The notes: generated by a model not told the origin, from the letters alone. A stretch of DNA of 64,000 bases from Flavobacterium wongokense (GCF_021608265.1 NZ_JAKIHP010000001.1:620001-684000), one strand, 5' to 3'. Shown: positions 16,472 through 25,956, counted from the first letter of the stretch. A program made the numbers and translations.

Positions 16472-17488
16472 GAATTCGGAACCTTTGCCAAATTCGCTGT
16501 CGATGTAGATTTTCTCGCCGTGTGCCTCGATGATGTGTTTCACGATTGAAAGACCAAGCCCGGAGCCACCTTCGCTTCGTGCCCCACTTTTATCAACCCT
16601 GAAAAAGCGCTCAAACAAACGCGGAATATTGTGTTTTTCGATTCCTTCACCATTATCCCTGATCCGGACAATGATTTTGTCATCAACCAAATCTTCGACC
16701 GTTACTTCGGTGGTGCCATTTTCCTTCCCGTATTTTATCGAATTCATGATTAGGTTGGAAAGCACCTGCTGGATTTTTTCCTGATCGGCAAACACATTTA
16801 CCGGACGATTGTATTTTCGGTCAAACATCAGGATAATGTTCTTTTTATCGGCAGTCATTTCGAGCAAATCAAAAACACTCTGCACCAATTCAACAATATT
16901 GAATTTAGACAATTCCAGGTTTACATCGCCCATTTCGAGTTTGGAAATCATGTCCAAATCTTCGACAATGTAAATCAGTCGTTCGACTCCTTTTTCGGCG
17001 CGTTCGATATATTTTTTACGTACTTTTTTGTCGTCAATCGCACCATCGAGCAAGGTTGAAAGATAACCCTGAACCGTAAACAAAGGTGTTTTGAGTTCGT
17101 GCGAGACATTCCCCAGGAATTCCCGACGGTATTCCTCACGGACTTTCAGGGTTTCGATTTCGAGTTTTTTATCGGTTGCGAATTTCTGAACCTGTTTGGT
17201 CAGCGTCTCCATGTCGGTGGTAATCGGTTGGTTTCGGAAGGAAGTCGATTCCAAAAGCGACACATCATCGTAGATTTTTTTCACCCTTCTATAGATGAAT
17301 CTTTCAACACGATATTGGATGACAAAAAAGGAAAATGTATAAAGTGAAATTGCAAAAAGAGCGACAATAATCAAAGAGAATTCATGAAAAAACCACAGCA
17401 GCAACCCAAGAAAACCAGTAGAAAAAAGTGTAATATAAAGCGATGATTTTATCGCAAACGTATAGGTTTTCTTGAATTTTATTTTCAT
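16445..17488 (-). CDS. phoR: PhoR-like sensor histidine kinase
   Basis: 347 aa. Two membrane helices at the N-terminus (about 13-55) with no large periplasmic domain. The HisKA H-box is FLGNVSHELKTPLFTVQGYL; the HATPase_c N-box is NLIMNSIKYG; the G-boxes are RDNGEGI and GGSGLGLSIVKHI. This short architecture is that of Bacteroidota PhoR-like kinases. Directly follows the OmpR-type regulator gene (adjacent, 0-nt gap). The phosphate role is inferred from type and from the neighbouring TonB locus, not shown. Confidence 0.85.
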   Translation of the reverse strand: MKIKFKKTYTFAIKSSLYITLFSTGFLGLLLWFFHEFSLIIVALFAISLYTFSFFVIQYRVERFIYRRVKKIYDDVSLLESTSFRNQPITTDMETLTKQVQKFATDKKLEIETLKVREEYRREFLGNVSHELKTPLFTVQGYLSTLLDGAIDDKKVRKKYIERAEKGVERLIYIVEDLDMISKLEMGDVNLELSKFNIVELVQSVFDLLEMTADKKNIILMFDRKYNRPVNVFADQEKIQQVLSNLIMNSIKYGKENGTTEVTVEDLVDDKIIVRIRDNGEGIEKHNIPRLFERFFRVDKSGARSEGGSGLGLSIVKHIIEAHGEKIYIDSEFGKGSEFSFTLEKDQ

Positions 17489-18172
17489 TTACACTTCTAA
17501 TTTATAGCCAACTCCTTTGATGGTTTTGAATAAATCATCGCCAATTTTTTCGCGGAGTTTTCGAATATGGACATCAATGGTCCTTCCGCCAACGATGACT
17601 TCATTACCCCAAACCTTATCCAAAATTTCTTCGCGTTTGAACACTTTTCCTGGCTTGGAAGCCAAAAGGTAAAAAAGCTCAAATTCCTTTCGTGGCAATA
17701 CAATTTCTTTGGTATCCTTGATGATTTTATATTCCTCTCGGTTGATTTCGATGCCACCAACATTCAATGTTTCGGAAGCGTGTTCGTCACTTTTCAAACG
17801 ACGCAGCAAAGCTTTTACCTTGCTTACCAATAATTTTGGCTTGATTGGTTTTGTAATATAATCATCAGCGCCAGCGTCAAATCCGGCTACTTGTGAATAA
17901 TCTTCGCTTCTGGCAGTCAAAAAAGTGATGATGACATTGCTTAACTCAGGTAACTTGCGAATGTTTTCGCAGGCTTCCATGCCATCCATTTCAGGCATCA
18001 TCACATCCATAATGATAAGTTGTGGCAACTCTTTTTTAGCCTTGGTTATGGCTTCTTTCCCATTGTTTGCGGTTACAATCTGGTAACCTTCCTGAGAAAG
18101 ATTATATCCTACAATTTCGAGGATATCCTGTTCGTCATCTACCAATAAAATCTTGATGTCTTTTTTTTTCAT
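17489..18172 (-). CDS. phoB: PhoB-like OmpR-family response regulator
   Basis: 227 aa from the ATG at 18172; a GTG 12 nt upstream is in frame but less likely. Receiver domain with VDDEQD, phospho-Asp near 56 in IIMDVMMPEMDGME and the Lys in DYITKPIKP. C-terminal winged helix with KVFKREEILDKVWG and GGRTIDVHIRKLREKIG, the DNA-contacting helix. First gene of the pair; divergent from a TonB receptor whose upstream region carries TTAACA-type repeats. Confidence 0.88.
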   Translation of the reverse strand: MKKKDIKILLVDDEQDILEIVGYNLSQEGYQIVTANNGKEAITKAKKELPQLIIMDVMMPEMDGMEACENIRKLPELSNVIITFLTARSEDYSQVAGFDAGADDYITKPIKPKLLVSKVKALLRRLKSDEHASETLNVGGIEINREEYKIIKDTKEIVLPRKEFELFYLLASKPGKVFKREEILDKVWGNEVIVGGRTIDVHIRKLREKIGDDLFKTIKGVGYKLEV

Positions 18173-18245
18173 AGTTGTGGACACAATTGTTTTTGTGGAT
18201 GTAAATGTAAAGATAATACAAAATGATTTGATATAGGAAACCCGA

Positions 18246-18281
18246 GTTAACAGTAATTTAATCTGTTAACAATTTGGTAAT
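18246..18281 (+). promoter_or_regulatory. Candidate operator: GTTAACAG inverted repeat with TTAACA-type repeats
   Basis: GTTAACAG (18246-18253) and CTGTTAAC (18263-18270) form a perfect 8-bp inverted repeat with a 9-nt spacer. The sequence also reads as TTAACA at 18247, TTAATC at 18258 (11 nt on) and TTAACA at 18266, resembling a Pho-box-like series of direct repeats. It lies between phoB and the TonB receptor gene. Binding by PhoB is inference. Confidence 0.4.
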
Positions 18282-18366
18282 GCTAAACGAACAAAATGGT
18301 AATAATGGAGTAACACGGCCTTTACATTGTGATAGTTTCTTTGCACCAAAATTAAACGCAACTGAA

Positions 18367-21213
18367 ATGAAATTTAAATTAATTGTTACCTTCTTATTGA
18401 TAACTGTTCTGGGTTTTTCCCAAAACAAAGGAACCATTACAGGAACTTTAACCGACAAAGACGTAAATAACGAACCGCTTCCTTTTGCAAATGTTGTAAT
18501 AAAAGGAACTACTATCGGGGTAACGACAGACGAAACCGGAAAATATACCGTTAGTGTAGAGGCCGGAACTTATATCATCCAATTTAGCTTTTTAGGATAC
18601 GAAACCATAGAAGAGAAAATAGAAGTAAAAGCTGGTGAAACAGTAAACCTTAACAAAGCTCTTGGCTCTGGAAGCTATCAATTAAAAGATGTTGTCATTC
18701 AGAATACCGTGAGCCGTGAAAAGGAAACTGCTTTGTTGATGGAACAGAAAAAAGCAGTTGAAATCAAACAGAGTATCGGTGCTCAGGAAATGTCGAGAAA
18801 AGGCGTTAGCGACGTGGAAGAAGGTTTGACCAAAATTACCGGTATTACCAAAGTAGGTTCAAGAGGATTATTCGTTCGTGGACTGGAAGACCGTTACAAT
18901 AATTTATTGATTAATGATTTGGCTGCACCGACAAACAATCCGTATAAAAAAATCATCCCGTTGGATTTATTCCCAACAGACATTGTCGGTGTGATTGACG
19001 TTTACAAAACCTTTAACCCTAATATTTATGGTGATTTTGCTGGTGGAACATTCAACATCGCAACTTCAAAAGGTTCTAAAAGCGTTACCAAAATCAGTGT
19101 CGGAACAAGTTATACAACCGATAATAACATGAAGGATTTCCTGATTTCTAAAGATGCCGATGGCAGCAGAGGTTTCTTTGGATTAACAGGAGACGGAAGA
19201 GCTATTCCGGGATTGTTGGGCGGAAAACCTGCGAGTTATACCTTTACTCCGGAACAATCATTGGAGTCTTTCAAAAACGGATTTGATGTTTCAGAATCCA
19301 AAAGCCCATTGAACATGAGTTTTGGTTTGTTGCATAGCGAGAAATTCAAGCTGAAAAATGATGCTAATTTTTCGTATCTGCTTTCGCTGAATTTTGACAA
19401 CAATTACAGCATCAGGAGTGGTGTAGAAAGAAACTTCAGCAACAACACAAGCGGATTTGTATACCGAAACGATTTCATCAATACTGAATACCGTTATAAA
19501 ACCTCAACGTCAGCATTGGTTGGTTTGAATTATTCATCAGAGAGACTAAAACTAACCTGGAATAATTTTTATTTGAGAACTACAGAAAACTTAATTAAAG
19601 ATCAATTTGGATACGCCGATTTGACAGCGAGCAATAACAAAACCCTAATCAGGACCAATCAATTGGACCAGTCTGATTATTTCAATACACAATTGCTGGG
19701 TGAATATGCCTTGAATAAAGATAAAACCCAGAACGTAAAAGTTGGCGGTTCTTTTGCGCAAACTTCCTATCAGCAACCAGACAGAAAATTCTTTTCAGGA
19801 ACAAGGGATGGTGAAAATATCATTGCAACAATCGGTGGAAATAATTTCATCCGACAGTATTTAGACATTCAAAGTGATATCTATTTATCAGGAATGGCAG
19901 AATACAGCCTTAAGTTTGGCGGAGCTGACAAGAAAAACAAATTGGCTGTGGGTTACAACGGAAGTGCATCGTTGATGCAGTCGTCTTATCGTTTTATAAC
20001 TCCGGTTATCCCTACCAACGGAAGCGTTCTTCCTCACAACATTACCTTTCCTTTAAACGCTTTGGATGCACAATTAAACCAATTTCTGGCTGACAATGCT
20101 TTCGTTTTCAGGGAAAGTTCGAATGCAACTTACAAGGCAAAACTAATGGAGCTGGCAAATTGTGGTTATGCTAATGTATTATTCAAATTTGCAGATAAAT
20201 GGGAAGTAAACGGTGGGCTAAGAGCTGAAAATACGGAAAGGGAAACCAAATACAGACAGCAGGGTTCTTTTGATCAGGCGTTTACAAAAATCAACCGAAA
20301 CAAATTATATGTTTTGCCATCGGTTAATGCAAAATATGAGGTAACTGAAAATGCGAATATCCGTTTTGCAGCGAGTCAAACCTATACACGACCGGTAATT
20401 ATGGAAGCCTATCCTATTGAATACATCAACGCCGATGGAACCTCAACAAAGGGCAATCCGTTTTTGGTAAACAGTGATAATTACAATGTTGATTTGAAAT
20501 ATGAATTGTTTCCAACTTCAAAAGAGATGTTTGCCGTTGGTGTTTTTGGCAAATCAATTAAAACACCTATCGAAAGAACATTTATTGCTAATGCAGCTAA
20601 TGCTACCATTACGACTTATCTAAATTCAGATAACGCTGCAATTTTTGGTGCCGAATTAGAATTTATCTTGGATTTTGCAAGGCTGAATAAAAATTTAAAG
20701 GATTTTTCATTGGGATTCAATACTTCACTGATGCACACACATGTGAACGTTCCTGAAAAAACTCCATTGCTTTACCCTGACGGAACAGTGGTACACAATT
20801 CTGACGGAACTGTAAGCTATCAGCAGTCTATTGAAACACACAAATCAAGGGAACTTCAGGGTGCTTCAAAATGGCTGATCAATTCCGATTTGAAATACCA
20901 GTTTGATTTTAGTGAAAAATGGAGCAATACTATCTCATTGGTTTATTCGGTATTTGGAAAAAGGATTTATGCTGTTGGAACTGGTGGAATGGACCACATC
21001 TATGAATTGCCTGTGAGCCAGTTGGATTTTGTATGGAGCAGTAAATTATCTGAGCATTTTGATTTGAAATTCACAGCCGATAATTTATTGAATCCTGACC
21101 GTAAATTTGAATTAGGAAAAGATGGAACTTCTCCTATTGCAGAAGATTCGAACTTAATCAGCAACTACAAAAAAGGTGTTGGCTTTTCGGTAAACCTGAG
21201 CTATACTTTTTAA
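18367..21213 (+). CDS. TonB-dependent outer-membrane receptor with carboxypeptidase-like N-domain
   Basis: 948 aa from the ATG at 18367; upstream in-frame codons lie in the promoter region. Signal peptide 1-18 (ending GFSQ). CarboxypepD_reg-like domain at 20-105 (ITGTLTDKDVNNEPLPFANV, ending LNKALGSGSYQLKDVVI). Plug domain around 115-235 with RGLEDRYNNLLIND, then the beta-barrel, ending in the aromatic VGFSVNLSYTF. It takes up a ligand across the outer membrane with energy from TonB. The adjacent PhoBR-like genes and TTAACA repeats hint at a phosphorus-related ligand. A terminator follows, but the next genes look functionally linked. Confidence 0.92.
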   Translation: MKFKLIVTFLLITVLGFSQNKGTITGTLTDKDVNNEPLPFANVVIKGTTIGVTTDETGKYTVSVEAGTYIIQFSFLGYETIEEKIEVKAGETVNLNKALGSGSYQLKDVVIQNTVSREKETALLMEQKKAVEIKQSIGAQEMSRKGVSDVEEGLTKITGITKVGSRGLFVRGLEDRYNNLLINDLAAPTNNPYKKIIPLDLFPTDIVGVIDVYKTFNPNIYGDFAGGTFNIATSKGSKSVTKISVGTSYTTDNNMKDFLISKDADGSRGFFGLTGDGRAIPGLLGGKPASYTFTPEQSLESFKNGFDVSESKSPLNMSFGLLHSEKFKLKNDANFSYLLSLNFDNNYSIRSGVERNFSNNTSGFVYRNDFINTEYRYKTSTSALVGLNYSSERLKLTWNNFYLRTTENLIKDQFGYADLTASNNKTLIRTNQLDQSDYFNTQLLGEYALNKDKTQNVKVGGSFAQTSYQQPDRKFFSGTRDGENIIATIGGNNFIRQYLDIQSDIYLSGMAEYSLKFGGADKKNKLAVGYNGSASLMQSSYRFITPVIPTNGSVLPHNITFPLNALDAQLNQFLADNAFVFRESSNATYKAKLMELANCGYANVLFKFADKWEVNGGLRAENTERETKYRQQGSFDQAFTKINRNKLYVLPSVNAKYEVTENANIRFAASQTYTRPVIMEAYPIEYINADGTSTKGNPFLVNSDNYNVDLKYELFPTSKEMFAVGVFGKSIKTPIERTFIANAANATITTYLNSDNAAIFGAELEFILDFARLNKNLKDFSLGFNTSLMHTHVNVPEKTPLLYPDGTVVHNSDGTVSYQQSIETHKSRELQGASKWLINSDLKYQFDFSEKWSNTISLVYSVFGKRIYAVGTGGMDHIYELPVSQLDFVWSSKLSEHFDLKFTADNLLNPDRKFELGKDGTSPIAEDSNLISNYKKGVGFSVNLSYTF

Positions 21214-21238
21214 AATAAGAATTTGTTTGTTTATGCAG

Positions 21239-21266
21239 AAGCTGTCTTGTTAAAGGCAGCTTTTGT
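21239..21266 (+). terminator. Terminator after TonB receptor gene
   Basis: 10-bp stem AAGCTGTCTT / AAGGCAGCTT with one G-U pair and a GTTA loop; a short T-run follows. Confidence 0.7.
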
Positions 21267-21367
21267 GTTACATAAACATCACGCGCTTAACAATAAATTT
21301 ACTTTTTGATAGACGAAGCGTAACGCTATTATAATATTTAGATAACCTCTTTTTTGACTGCCGGATT

Positions 21368-21375
21368 TATTTTTG
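21368..21375 (+). promoter_or_regulatory. -7 promoter element (TATTTTTG)
   Basis: Exact TAnnTTTG match 26 nt before the lipoprotein gene. Confidence 0.5.
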
Positions 21376-21401
21376 TAACAGAAAATTAAACAACAAAACT
21401 C

Positions 21402-22586
21402 ATGAAAAAATTAATCTTAAGCTTAGCAATTTTAGCTTCAACCTTCACTGCATGCACAAGCAATGATGACGATTCAAGTGCACAACCGGTTACAGGAGAA
21501 ATCACTGGTACAATAACTGCCGATAAAACCTATCCTTTAGGAACATATACCTTGAAAGGAATTGTAAAAATAAACTCTGGGGTAACTGTCACTTTTGATG
21601 CAGGTTCAACAATTACAGCTGACAAAGTAACAGGTGATAATGCCTTAGTTGTTTTAAATGGCGGTAAACTTATCGTTAATGGTACTGCTGCACAGCCAGT
21701 TGTATTTACTGAAAAATCAGGAGTTCCTGGTTCTTGGGGAGGAATCATCATGTATGGAGATGCCCCTATAAAAGCTATTGGTGGTGTAACTACTTCCACT
21801 TCAGAAGATGGAAATGCTCTGCCATACGGAGGTACAAATCCAACTCATAATGGAGGTTCATTAAATTACGTTCGTGTTGAATACGCAGGAGCAAAATTAG
21901 CTGACGGTACTAAAGAAAACAACGGGTTTACATTCTATTCTTGTGGTAGCGGAACTACTTTGGACCACTTAGTATCTTATAAAGGTGCTGACGATGGTTA
22001 CGAATTTTTCGGAGGAACTGTGAGCATGACAAATGCCATTTCTTATGGAAACTATGATGATGCTTTTGACTGGCAGGATGGATGGCAAGGACAAAACAAC
22101 TCTAACTGGTACGGATACCAGGTAACTAAAGGGAACTTTGGAATGGAAATAGAGTGTTCAAACAACAATAATGATTTCTTCCCAAAAGTAACGAACGTTA
22201 CTCTTAAAAGAGCTCCAGGTACAACACCAGAAATTGCAGGAGCAATTGAAATGGATGCATTCCAATTCAAAAAAGAAGGAAACGGAGATTTCAGCAACGT
22301 AGTAATTGATGGTTATGGAGATTATACTGAAGCTTCGGTAACTTACCAAGGTGCTGCTGTAAAAATCCAGGATGCAACAACAAATACCAATCAGGTAAAT
22401 GGTTCTAAAATCAAATTGACTGACGTTAAAATCACAAACACCACTCAAACAATCCCTGTGGGCGCAACAGGTTCTATCATTGTTACTTTTCCTAGCGGAA
22501 AATTTACAACAAACAATGCTGCAACCGGAGCTTCAATAACAACAGGTGCATGGTCAACTGTAGGTGGAGTAAATCTGGTACAATAA
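21402..22586 (+). CDS. Exported lipoprotein, repetitive beta-rich, TonB-receptor partner
   Basis: 394 aa. Lipoprotein signal with the lipobox FTAC (Cys18) followed by SNDDDSS, an acidic sequence of the kind linked to surface export of Bacteroidota lipoproteins. The body is rich in G, T, N and V with short turns (GGKLIVNGTAAQPVVFTEKS, GSWGGIIMYGDAPI), as in right-handed beta-helix proteins. I recall homologues annotated as multidrug transporter; nothing here supports that label. Being next to a TonB receptor suggests a surface ligand-binding partner. Confidence 0.75.
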   Translation: MKKLILSLAILASTFTACTSNDDDSSAQPVTGEITGTITADKTYPLGTYTLKGIVKINSGVTVTFDAGSTITADKVTGDNALVVLNGGKLIVNGTAAQPVVFTEKSGVPGSWGGIIMYGDAPIKAIGGVTTSTSEDGNALPYGGTNPTHNGGSLNYVRVEYAGAKLADGTKENNGFTFYSCGSGTTLDHLVSYKGADDGYEFFGGTVSMTNAISYGNYDDAFDWQDGWQGQNNSNWYGYQVTKGNFGMEIECSNNNNDFFPKVTNVTLKRAPGTTPEIAGAIEMDAFQFKKEGNGDFSNVVIDGYGDYTEASVTYQGAAVKIQDATTNTNQVNGSKIKLTDVKITNTTQTIPVGATGSIIVTFPSGKFTTNNAATGASITTGAWSTVGGVNLVQ

Positions 22587-22610
22587 GACCTTCAAGCATT
22601 CAAAATAAAG

Positions 22611-22644
22611 TATCCCGAAATTAATTTTTCGGGATATTTTTTTT
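22611..22644 (+). terminator. Strong rho-independent terminator
   Basis: Perfect 10-bp stem TATCCCGAAA / TTTCGGGATA followed by nine T after TTCGGGATA. Confidence 0.9.
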
Positions 22645-22669
22645 TGGTACAGTATTTGAAATCTTTTTG

Positions 22670-22677
22670 TATATTTG
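22670..22677 (+). promoter_or_regulatory. -7 promoter element (TATATTTG)
   Basis: Exact match 19 nt before the mini T9SS substrate. It sets the start at 22697, since the longer frame would begin upstream of this box. A TTTG at 22643-22646 gives a 23-nt spacer and may be the -33 element. Confidence 0.5.
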
Positions 22678-22696
22678 TAACAACCAAATTGTTGTC

Positions 22697-23008
22697 ATGG
22701 CTAAAAACTACTTTTATATTATTTTATTCTTTCTTGCTTTTTCTTTTACTGGTTTTGCCCAGGATGGAAAACCGCAAGGCGAGAGTTTAGGGTTTTATCC
22801 GAACCCTGTTAGCAATGGTAAAATCTACATTACTTCAAAAACAAGCTTAGACAAAGAAGTTTTAATATTTGATGTTCTTGGCAAAAAAGTATTACAGACT
22901 ACCATTTCGTCAAGAGAGCTAAATATTGCTTCGATTCCTCCTGGAGTTTACATTATCAAAATTACAGAAGCGGACACTACTGCCACCAGAAAACTAATTG
23001 TCAGATAG
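22697..23008 (+). CDS. Mini T9SS substrate: signal peptide plus sorting domain only
   Basis: 103 aa from the ATG at 22697. Signal peptide 1-21 (ending GFAQ), a short linker (DGKPQGES), then a complete T9SS type A C-terminal domain: LGFYPNPVSNGKIYI, EVLIFDVLGKKVLQT, IPPGVYIIKI and the terminal TATRKLIVR. No cargo domain is left between signal and sorting domain. The CTD closely resembles that of the next gene (YPNPVSNG, VFDVLGKQVL, TATRKLVIK). It could be a remnant, a decoy or a small structural surface protein. Confidence 0.85.
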   Translation: MAKNYFYIILFFLAFSFTGFAQDGKPQGESLGFYPNPVSNGKIYITSKTSLDKEVLIFDVLGKKVLQTTISSRELNIASIPPGVYIIKITEADTTATRKLIVR

Positions 23009-23092
23009 TTGGACCTTCTGAAAATTAATCTTTAATTAATCATTTTTTTACATTCTTATTTTCTACAAAGGAAATTTGTGTTTATATTTGTA

Positions 23093-23100
23093 GGCTAATT
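23093..23100 (+). promoter_or_regulatory. -7 promoter element (TATATTTG)
   Basis: Exact match 12 nt before the 578-aa T9SS substrate gene. Confidence 0.5.
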
Positions 23101-23112
23101 AAATTTAAAAAA

Positions 23113-24849
23113 ATGAAAAAAATTTACTCTTTACTATTACTGGTAGTTAGTTATGCGTCTTTCGGACAAACCGTCTACACAGAAAACATGGGAACTCCTA
23201 CTGCAACAACCTCAATTGCAACTAACGTTTTCCAAAACACTGCACCTATCGTTTATTCAGGTACTGCTGACGTAAGAAACACTTTAGTTTCTTCAGGTTA
23301 TACTGGTGCTTCGGCAGGCGGTAATGTATTTATAAATGCTGTAGATGAATATTTCCAAATTGACGGAATCAACACTTCAGCTTTTAACACCTCAGGTTTA
23401 CAGCTTTCTTTTGGAGTTAACACTCCAACTGCAGTAACAAATGTGTTATTGGTAGATGTAAGTACAGATGCTACTAACTGGACTCCTTTAACCTATACGC
23501 CAAGTGCTACAGGATGGACATTGGCAACAATCACATCAGGGATTCCTCAATCAGCAACACTTTCAATTCGTTTCAAATCGACTTCAACAGCTCAATACAG
23601 AGTAGATGATGTAAAAGTTTTCAATTTAAATGCTTCTTGTACGTTAGTTCTTGGAACTCCAACTACTGTATGTAACGATGTTACTCAAGGAATTGACACT
23701 TACACAACATCAATAACTTACACAGGTGGAGGATCTGGAAGTTATACTATTACTCCAACAGCTGGTACAGTTGGTGGTGACAATCCAGCAACAGTTGCTG
23801 CAGGAACAATCCTTATCAACGGTGTTTCAGAAGGTACAAACATCACTGTAAACATTGTTAGCGGACCATGTTCTTACCAGGCAAACGTAACAGCTCCACA
23901 ATGTAAACCAGTAAACCCACTACCTTACTATGAGCCTTTTGCATACGCTGAAGCTAGTTCATTAGGCAATAGCCAACAATGGACTAATAACAACACAGGT
24001 GACAACATCATCGTTGCTGGTGGAGCCTTACTTCCTGCTTACCCAGGTTTAACACCTAGCACAACTGGTTATGCAAATTATGGTGGAGACGGAATTGATT
24101 GCTCTACTGCATTTACTCCGCAATCTACTGGTACAGTATACTACTCATTCCTATTGAACGTAAATTCTATGGCAGGTGTAACTGATGTTAATGGTGGATA
24201 TATTGCTACTTTCGGTTCAAATGCTACAACTCTTGGAGGAACATTATGGACAAAAAGAGTAGATGACGGTGTTTACAATCTTGGAATAGAAGTTAGAACT
24301 GCAACTGGTGCTAACACAACCTGGACAACAGATTCTTATGTAAATTTCCAGACTGTATTTGTTGTTGTAGGTTATACTTTCGGCGCATCAGCTTCTGACG
24401 ATACTGTAAGCCTATGGGTAAACCCAACCATCAACGCTGCGCAACCAGCTGCTACTATTACAGATACTCATACTGGTACTGATTTGGCTACTATTTCAAC
24501 TTTCTTATTAAGACAAGATAGTACCACTGAAACACCAAGCCTTAATGTTGACGAACTTAGAATCGGAACTACTTGGGCTCAGGTTACTGGTGGAACTTTA
24601 GGAACCAGCCAAAACACTATTGCTGGTTTAAAAATGTATCCAAACCCAGTTTCTAACGGAACTTTGTTTATCGAAACTACTGCTAATGCTGAAAGAACAG
24701 TAACTGTTTTTGACGTTTTAGGAAAACAGGTTTTGAATACAAAAACTTCTGACAATGCTGTAAATGTTAGCTCTTTGCACACTGGTGTTTATATCGTGAA
24801 CATTACTGAAGAAGGAAAAACTGCTACAAGAAAATTGGTTATCAAATAA
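23113..24849 (+). CDS. Large secreted T9SS substrate
   Basis: 578 aa. Signal peptide 1-18 (ending SFGQ). Two beta-sandwich-like modules rich in T, G, N and S: residues 20-175, ending YRVDDVKVFNL as in carbohydrate-binding or concanavalin-like folds, and residues 265-495, ending LNVDELRIGTTW. Between them is a short Ig-like stretch. Residues 505-578 are a T9SS type A sorting domain (LKMYPNPVSNG, VTVFDVLGKQVL, TGVYIVNI, TATRKLVIK). No catalytic motif seen; a surface adhesin or binding protein is plausible. Ends at a strong terminator. Confidence 0.88.
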   Translation: MKKIYSLLLLVVSYASFGQTVYTENMGTPTATTSIATNVFQNTAPIVYSGTADVRNTLVSSGYTGASAGGNVFINAVDEYFQIDGINTSAFNTSGLQLSFGVNTPTAVTNVLLVDVSTDATNWTPLTYTPSATGWTLATITSGIPQSATLSIRFKSTSTAQYRVDDVKVFNLNASCTLVLGTPTTVCNDVTQGIDTYTTSITYTGGGSGSYTITPTAGTVGGDNPATVAAGTILINGVSEGTNITVNIVSGPCSYQANVTAPQCKPVNPLPYYEPFAYAEASSLGNSQQWTNNNTGDNIIVAGGALLPAYPGLTPSTTGYANYGGDGIDCSTAFTPQSTGTVYYSFLLNVNSMAGVTDVNGGYIATFGSNATTLGGTLWTKRVDDGVYNLGIEVRTATGANTTWTTDSYVNFQTVFVVVGYTFGASASDDTVSLWVNPTINAAQPAATITDTHTGTDLATISTFLLRQDSTTETPSLNVDELRIGTTWAQVTGGTLGTSQNTIAGLKMYPNPVSNGTLFIETTANAERTVTVFDVLGKQVLNTKTSDNAVNVSSLHTGVYIVNITEEGKTATRKLVIK

Positions 24850-24868
24850 TCATTTCTTTAACATATTT

Positions 24869-24898
24869 AAAAGCCCTGGCGAAAGTTAGGGCTTTTTT
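24869..24898 (+). terminator. Rho-independent terminator
   Basis: AAAAGCCCT / AGGGCTTTT stem (24869-24877 with 24888-24896) and T-run. Confidence 0.88.
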
Positions 24899-24906
24899 AT
24901 TTTCAT

Positions 24907-24914
24907 TACTTTTG
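24907..24914 (+). promoter_or_regulatory. -7 promoter element (TACTTTTG)
   Basis: Exact TAnnTTTG match 23 nt before the TTG start of the LuxE-like gene. Confidence 0.5.
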
Positions 24915-24936
24915 CATCGTTCTGAATCATTATAAC

Positions 24937-25917
24937 TTGATAAACCCAGAAGACATATTTACCATTTCCTCCGCCAAGCAGTTTGAAAAATTGGCTTTAA
25001 AGGTTTTTCGTTTCCAACACGAAAACAACCTGGTTTATCGTGGGTTTTGTGATTTCCTGAATACAGATGTACAAAAGGTAAAATCATTGGAACAAATTCC
25101 GTTTCTGCCGATTCAATTTTTCAAAAGCCATGAAGTAGTTTCCAATGCTGATGCAGTTCAGGAAACATTTACCAGTAGCGGCACAACCGGAATGATTACC
25201 AGCAGGCATTTGGTTACCGATGTTTCGCTCTACGAGCAAAGTTATCGGTCTGCCTTTTCTGAATTCTACGGAAACATCGAAGACTATGTTGTCTTGGCCC
25301 TGCTTCCATCCTATCTGGAACGCAGCGGTTCTTCGCTGATTTATATGGTTAAGGATTTGATTGACCTTTCCAACAATGATCAGAGTGGTTTTTACCTGAA
25401 TAATTACGATGAGTTAATCGCCAAACTTGCCGAATTGGACAATGCAGGTCAAAATGTATTATTGATTGGAGTTACTTACGCTTTATTGGATTTGGTTGAG
25501 AAACAAAATTTCAATCTGAAAAATACCATCATTATGGAAACTGGCGGTATGAAAGGCAAGCGCAAGGAAATGATTCGCGAGGAACTTCATGAAATCCTGT
25601 GCAATGGTTTTGGCGTACAAAGTATCCATTCTGAGTACGGGATGACCGAACTTTTATCTCAGGCCTATTCTCTTGGTGAAGGAGTTTTCGAATGCCCTGC
25701 CTGGATGCAAATCCTAATCCGTGATACCGAAGATGCACTGACTTATGTAGATTCTGGTAAAACCGGCGGTGTGAATGTGATTGATTTAGCCAACATCAAT
25801 TCGTGCTCGTTCATTGCCACGCAGGATTTGGGCAAAAAATATCCCAACAATTCCTTCGAAGTATTGGGACGTTTTGATAACTCTGATATTCGGGGTTGCA
25901 ACCTCATGGTAATGTAA
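24937..25917 (+). CDS. LuxE-like acyl-protein synthetase / acyltransferase
   Basis: 326 aa, TTG start. Matches the LuxE (PF04443) family: IPFLPIQFFKSHEV, the AMP-binding ETFTSSGTTGMITSRH (P-loop-like SSGTTG of adenylate-forming enzymes), and HSEYGMTELLSQAYS near 235-250. LuxE activates fatty acids in bioluminescent bacteria, but there is no lux operon here; the Bacteroidota members have no established role. Likely activates a carboxylic acid with ATP. Next gene downstream is an unrelated exported protein 39 nt away. Confidence 0.85.
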   Translation: MINPEDIFTISSAKQFEKLALKVFRFQHENNLVYRGFCDFLNTDVQKVKSLEQIPFLPIQFFKSHEVVSNADAVQETFTSSGTTGMITSRHLVTDVSLYEQSYRSAFSEFYGNIEDYVVLALLPSYLERSGSSLIYMVKDLIDLSNNDQSGFYLNNYDELIAKLAELDNAGQNVLLIGVTYALLDLVEKQNFNLKNTIIMETGGMKGKRKEMIREELHEILCNGFGVQSIHSEYGMTELLSQAYSLGEGVFECPAWMQILIRDTEDALTYVDSGKTGGVNVIDLANINSCSFIATQDLGKKYPNNSFEVLGRFDNSDIRGCNLMVM

Positions 25918-25956
25918 TAAAGTGGTTTTTTCTGCGTTATTATCTAAATCGAAGCC

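Noticed and set aside
24937..25917. Part of a bioluminescence (lux) operon
   Set aside because: Only a LuxE-like gene is present; no luciferase or LuxC/LuxD genes are adjacent.
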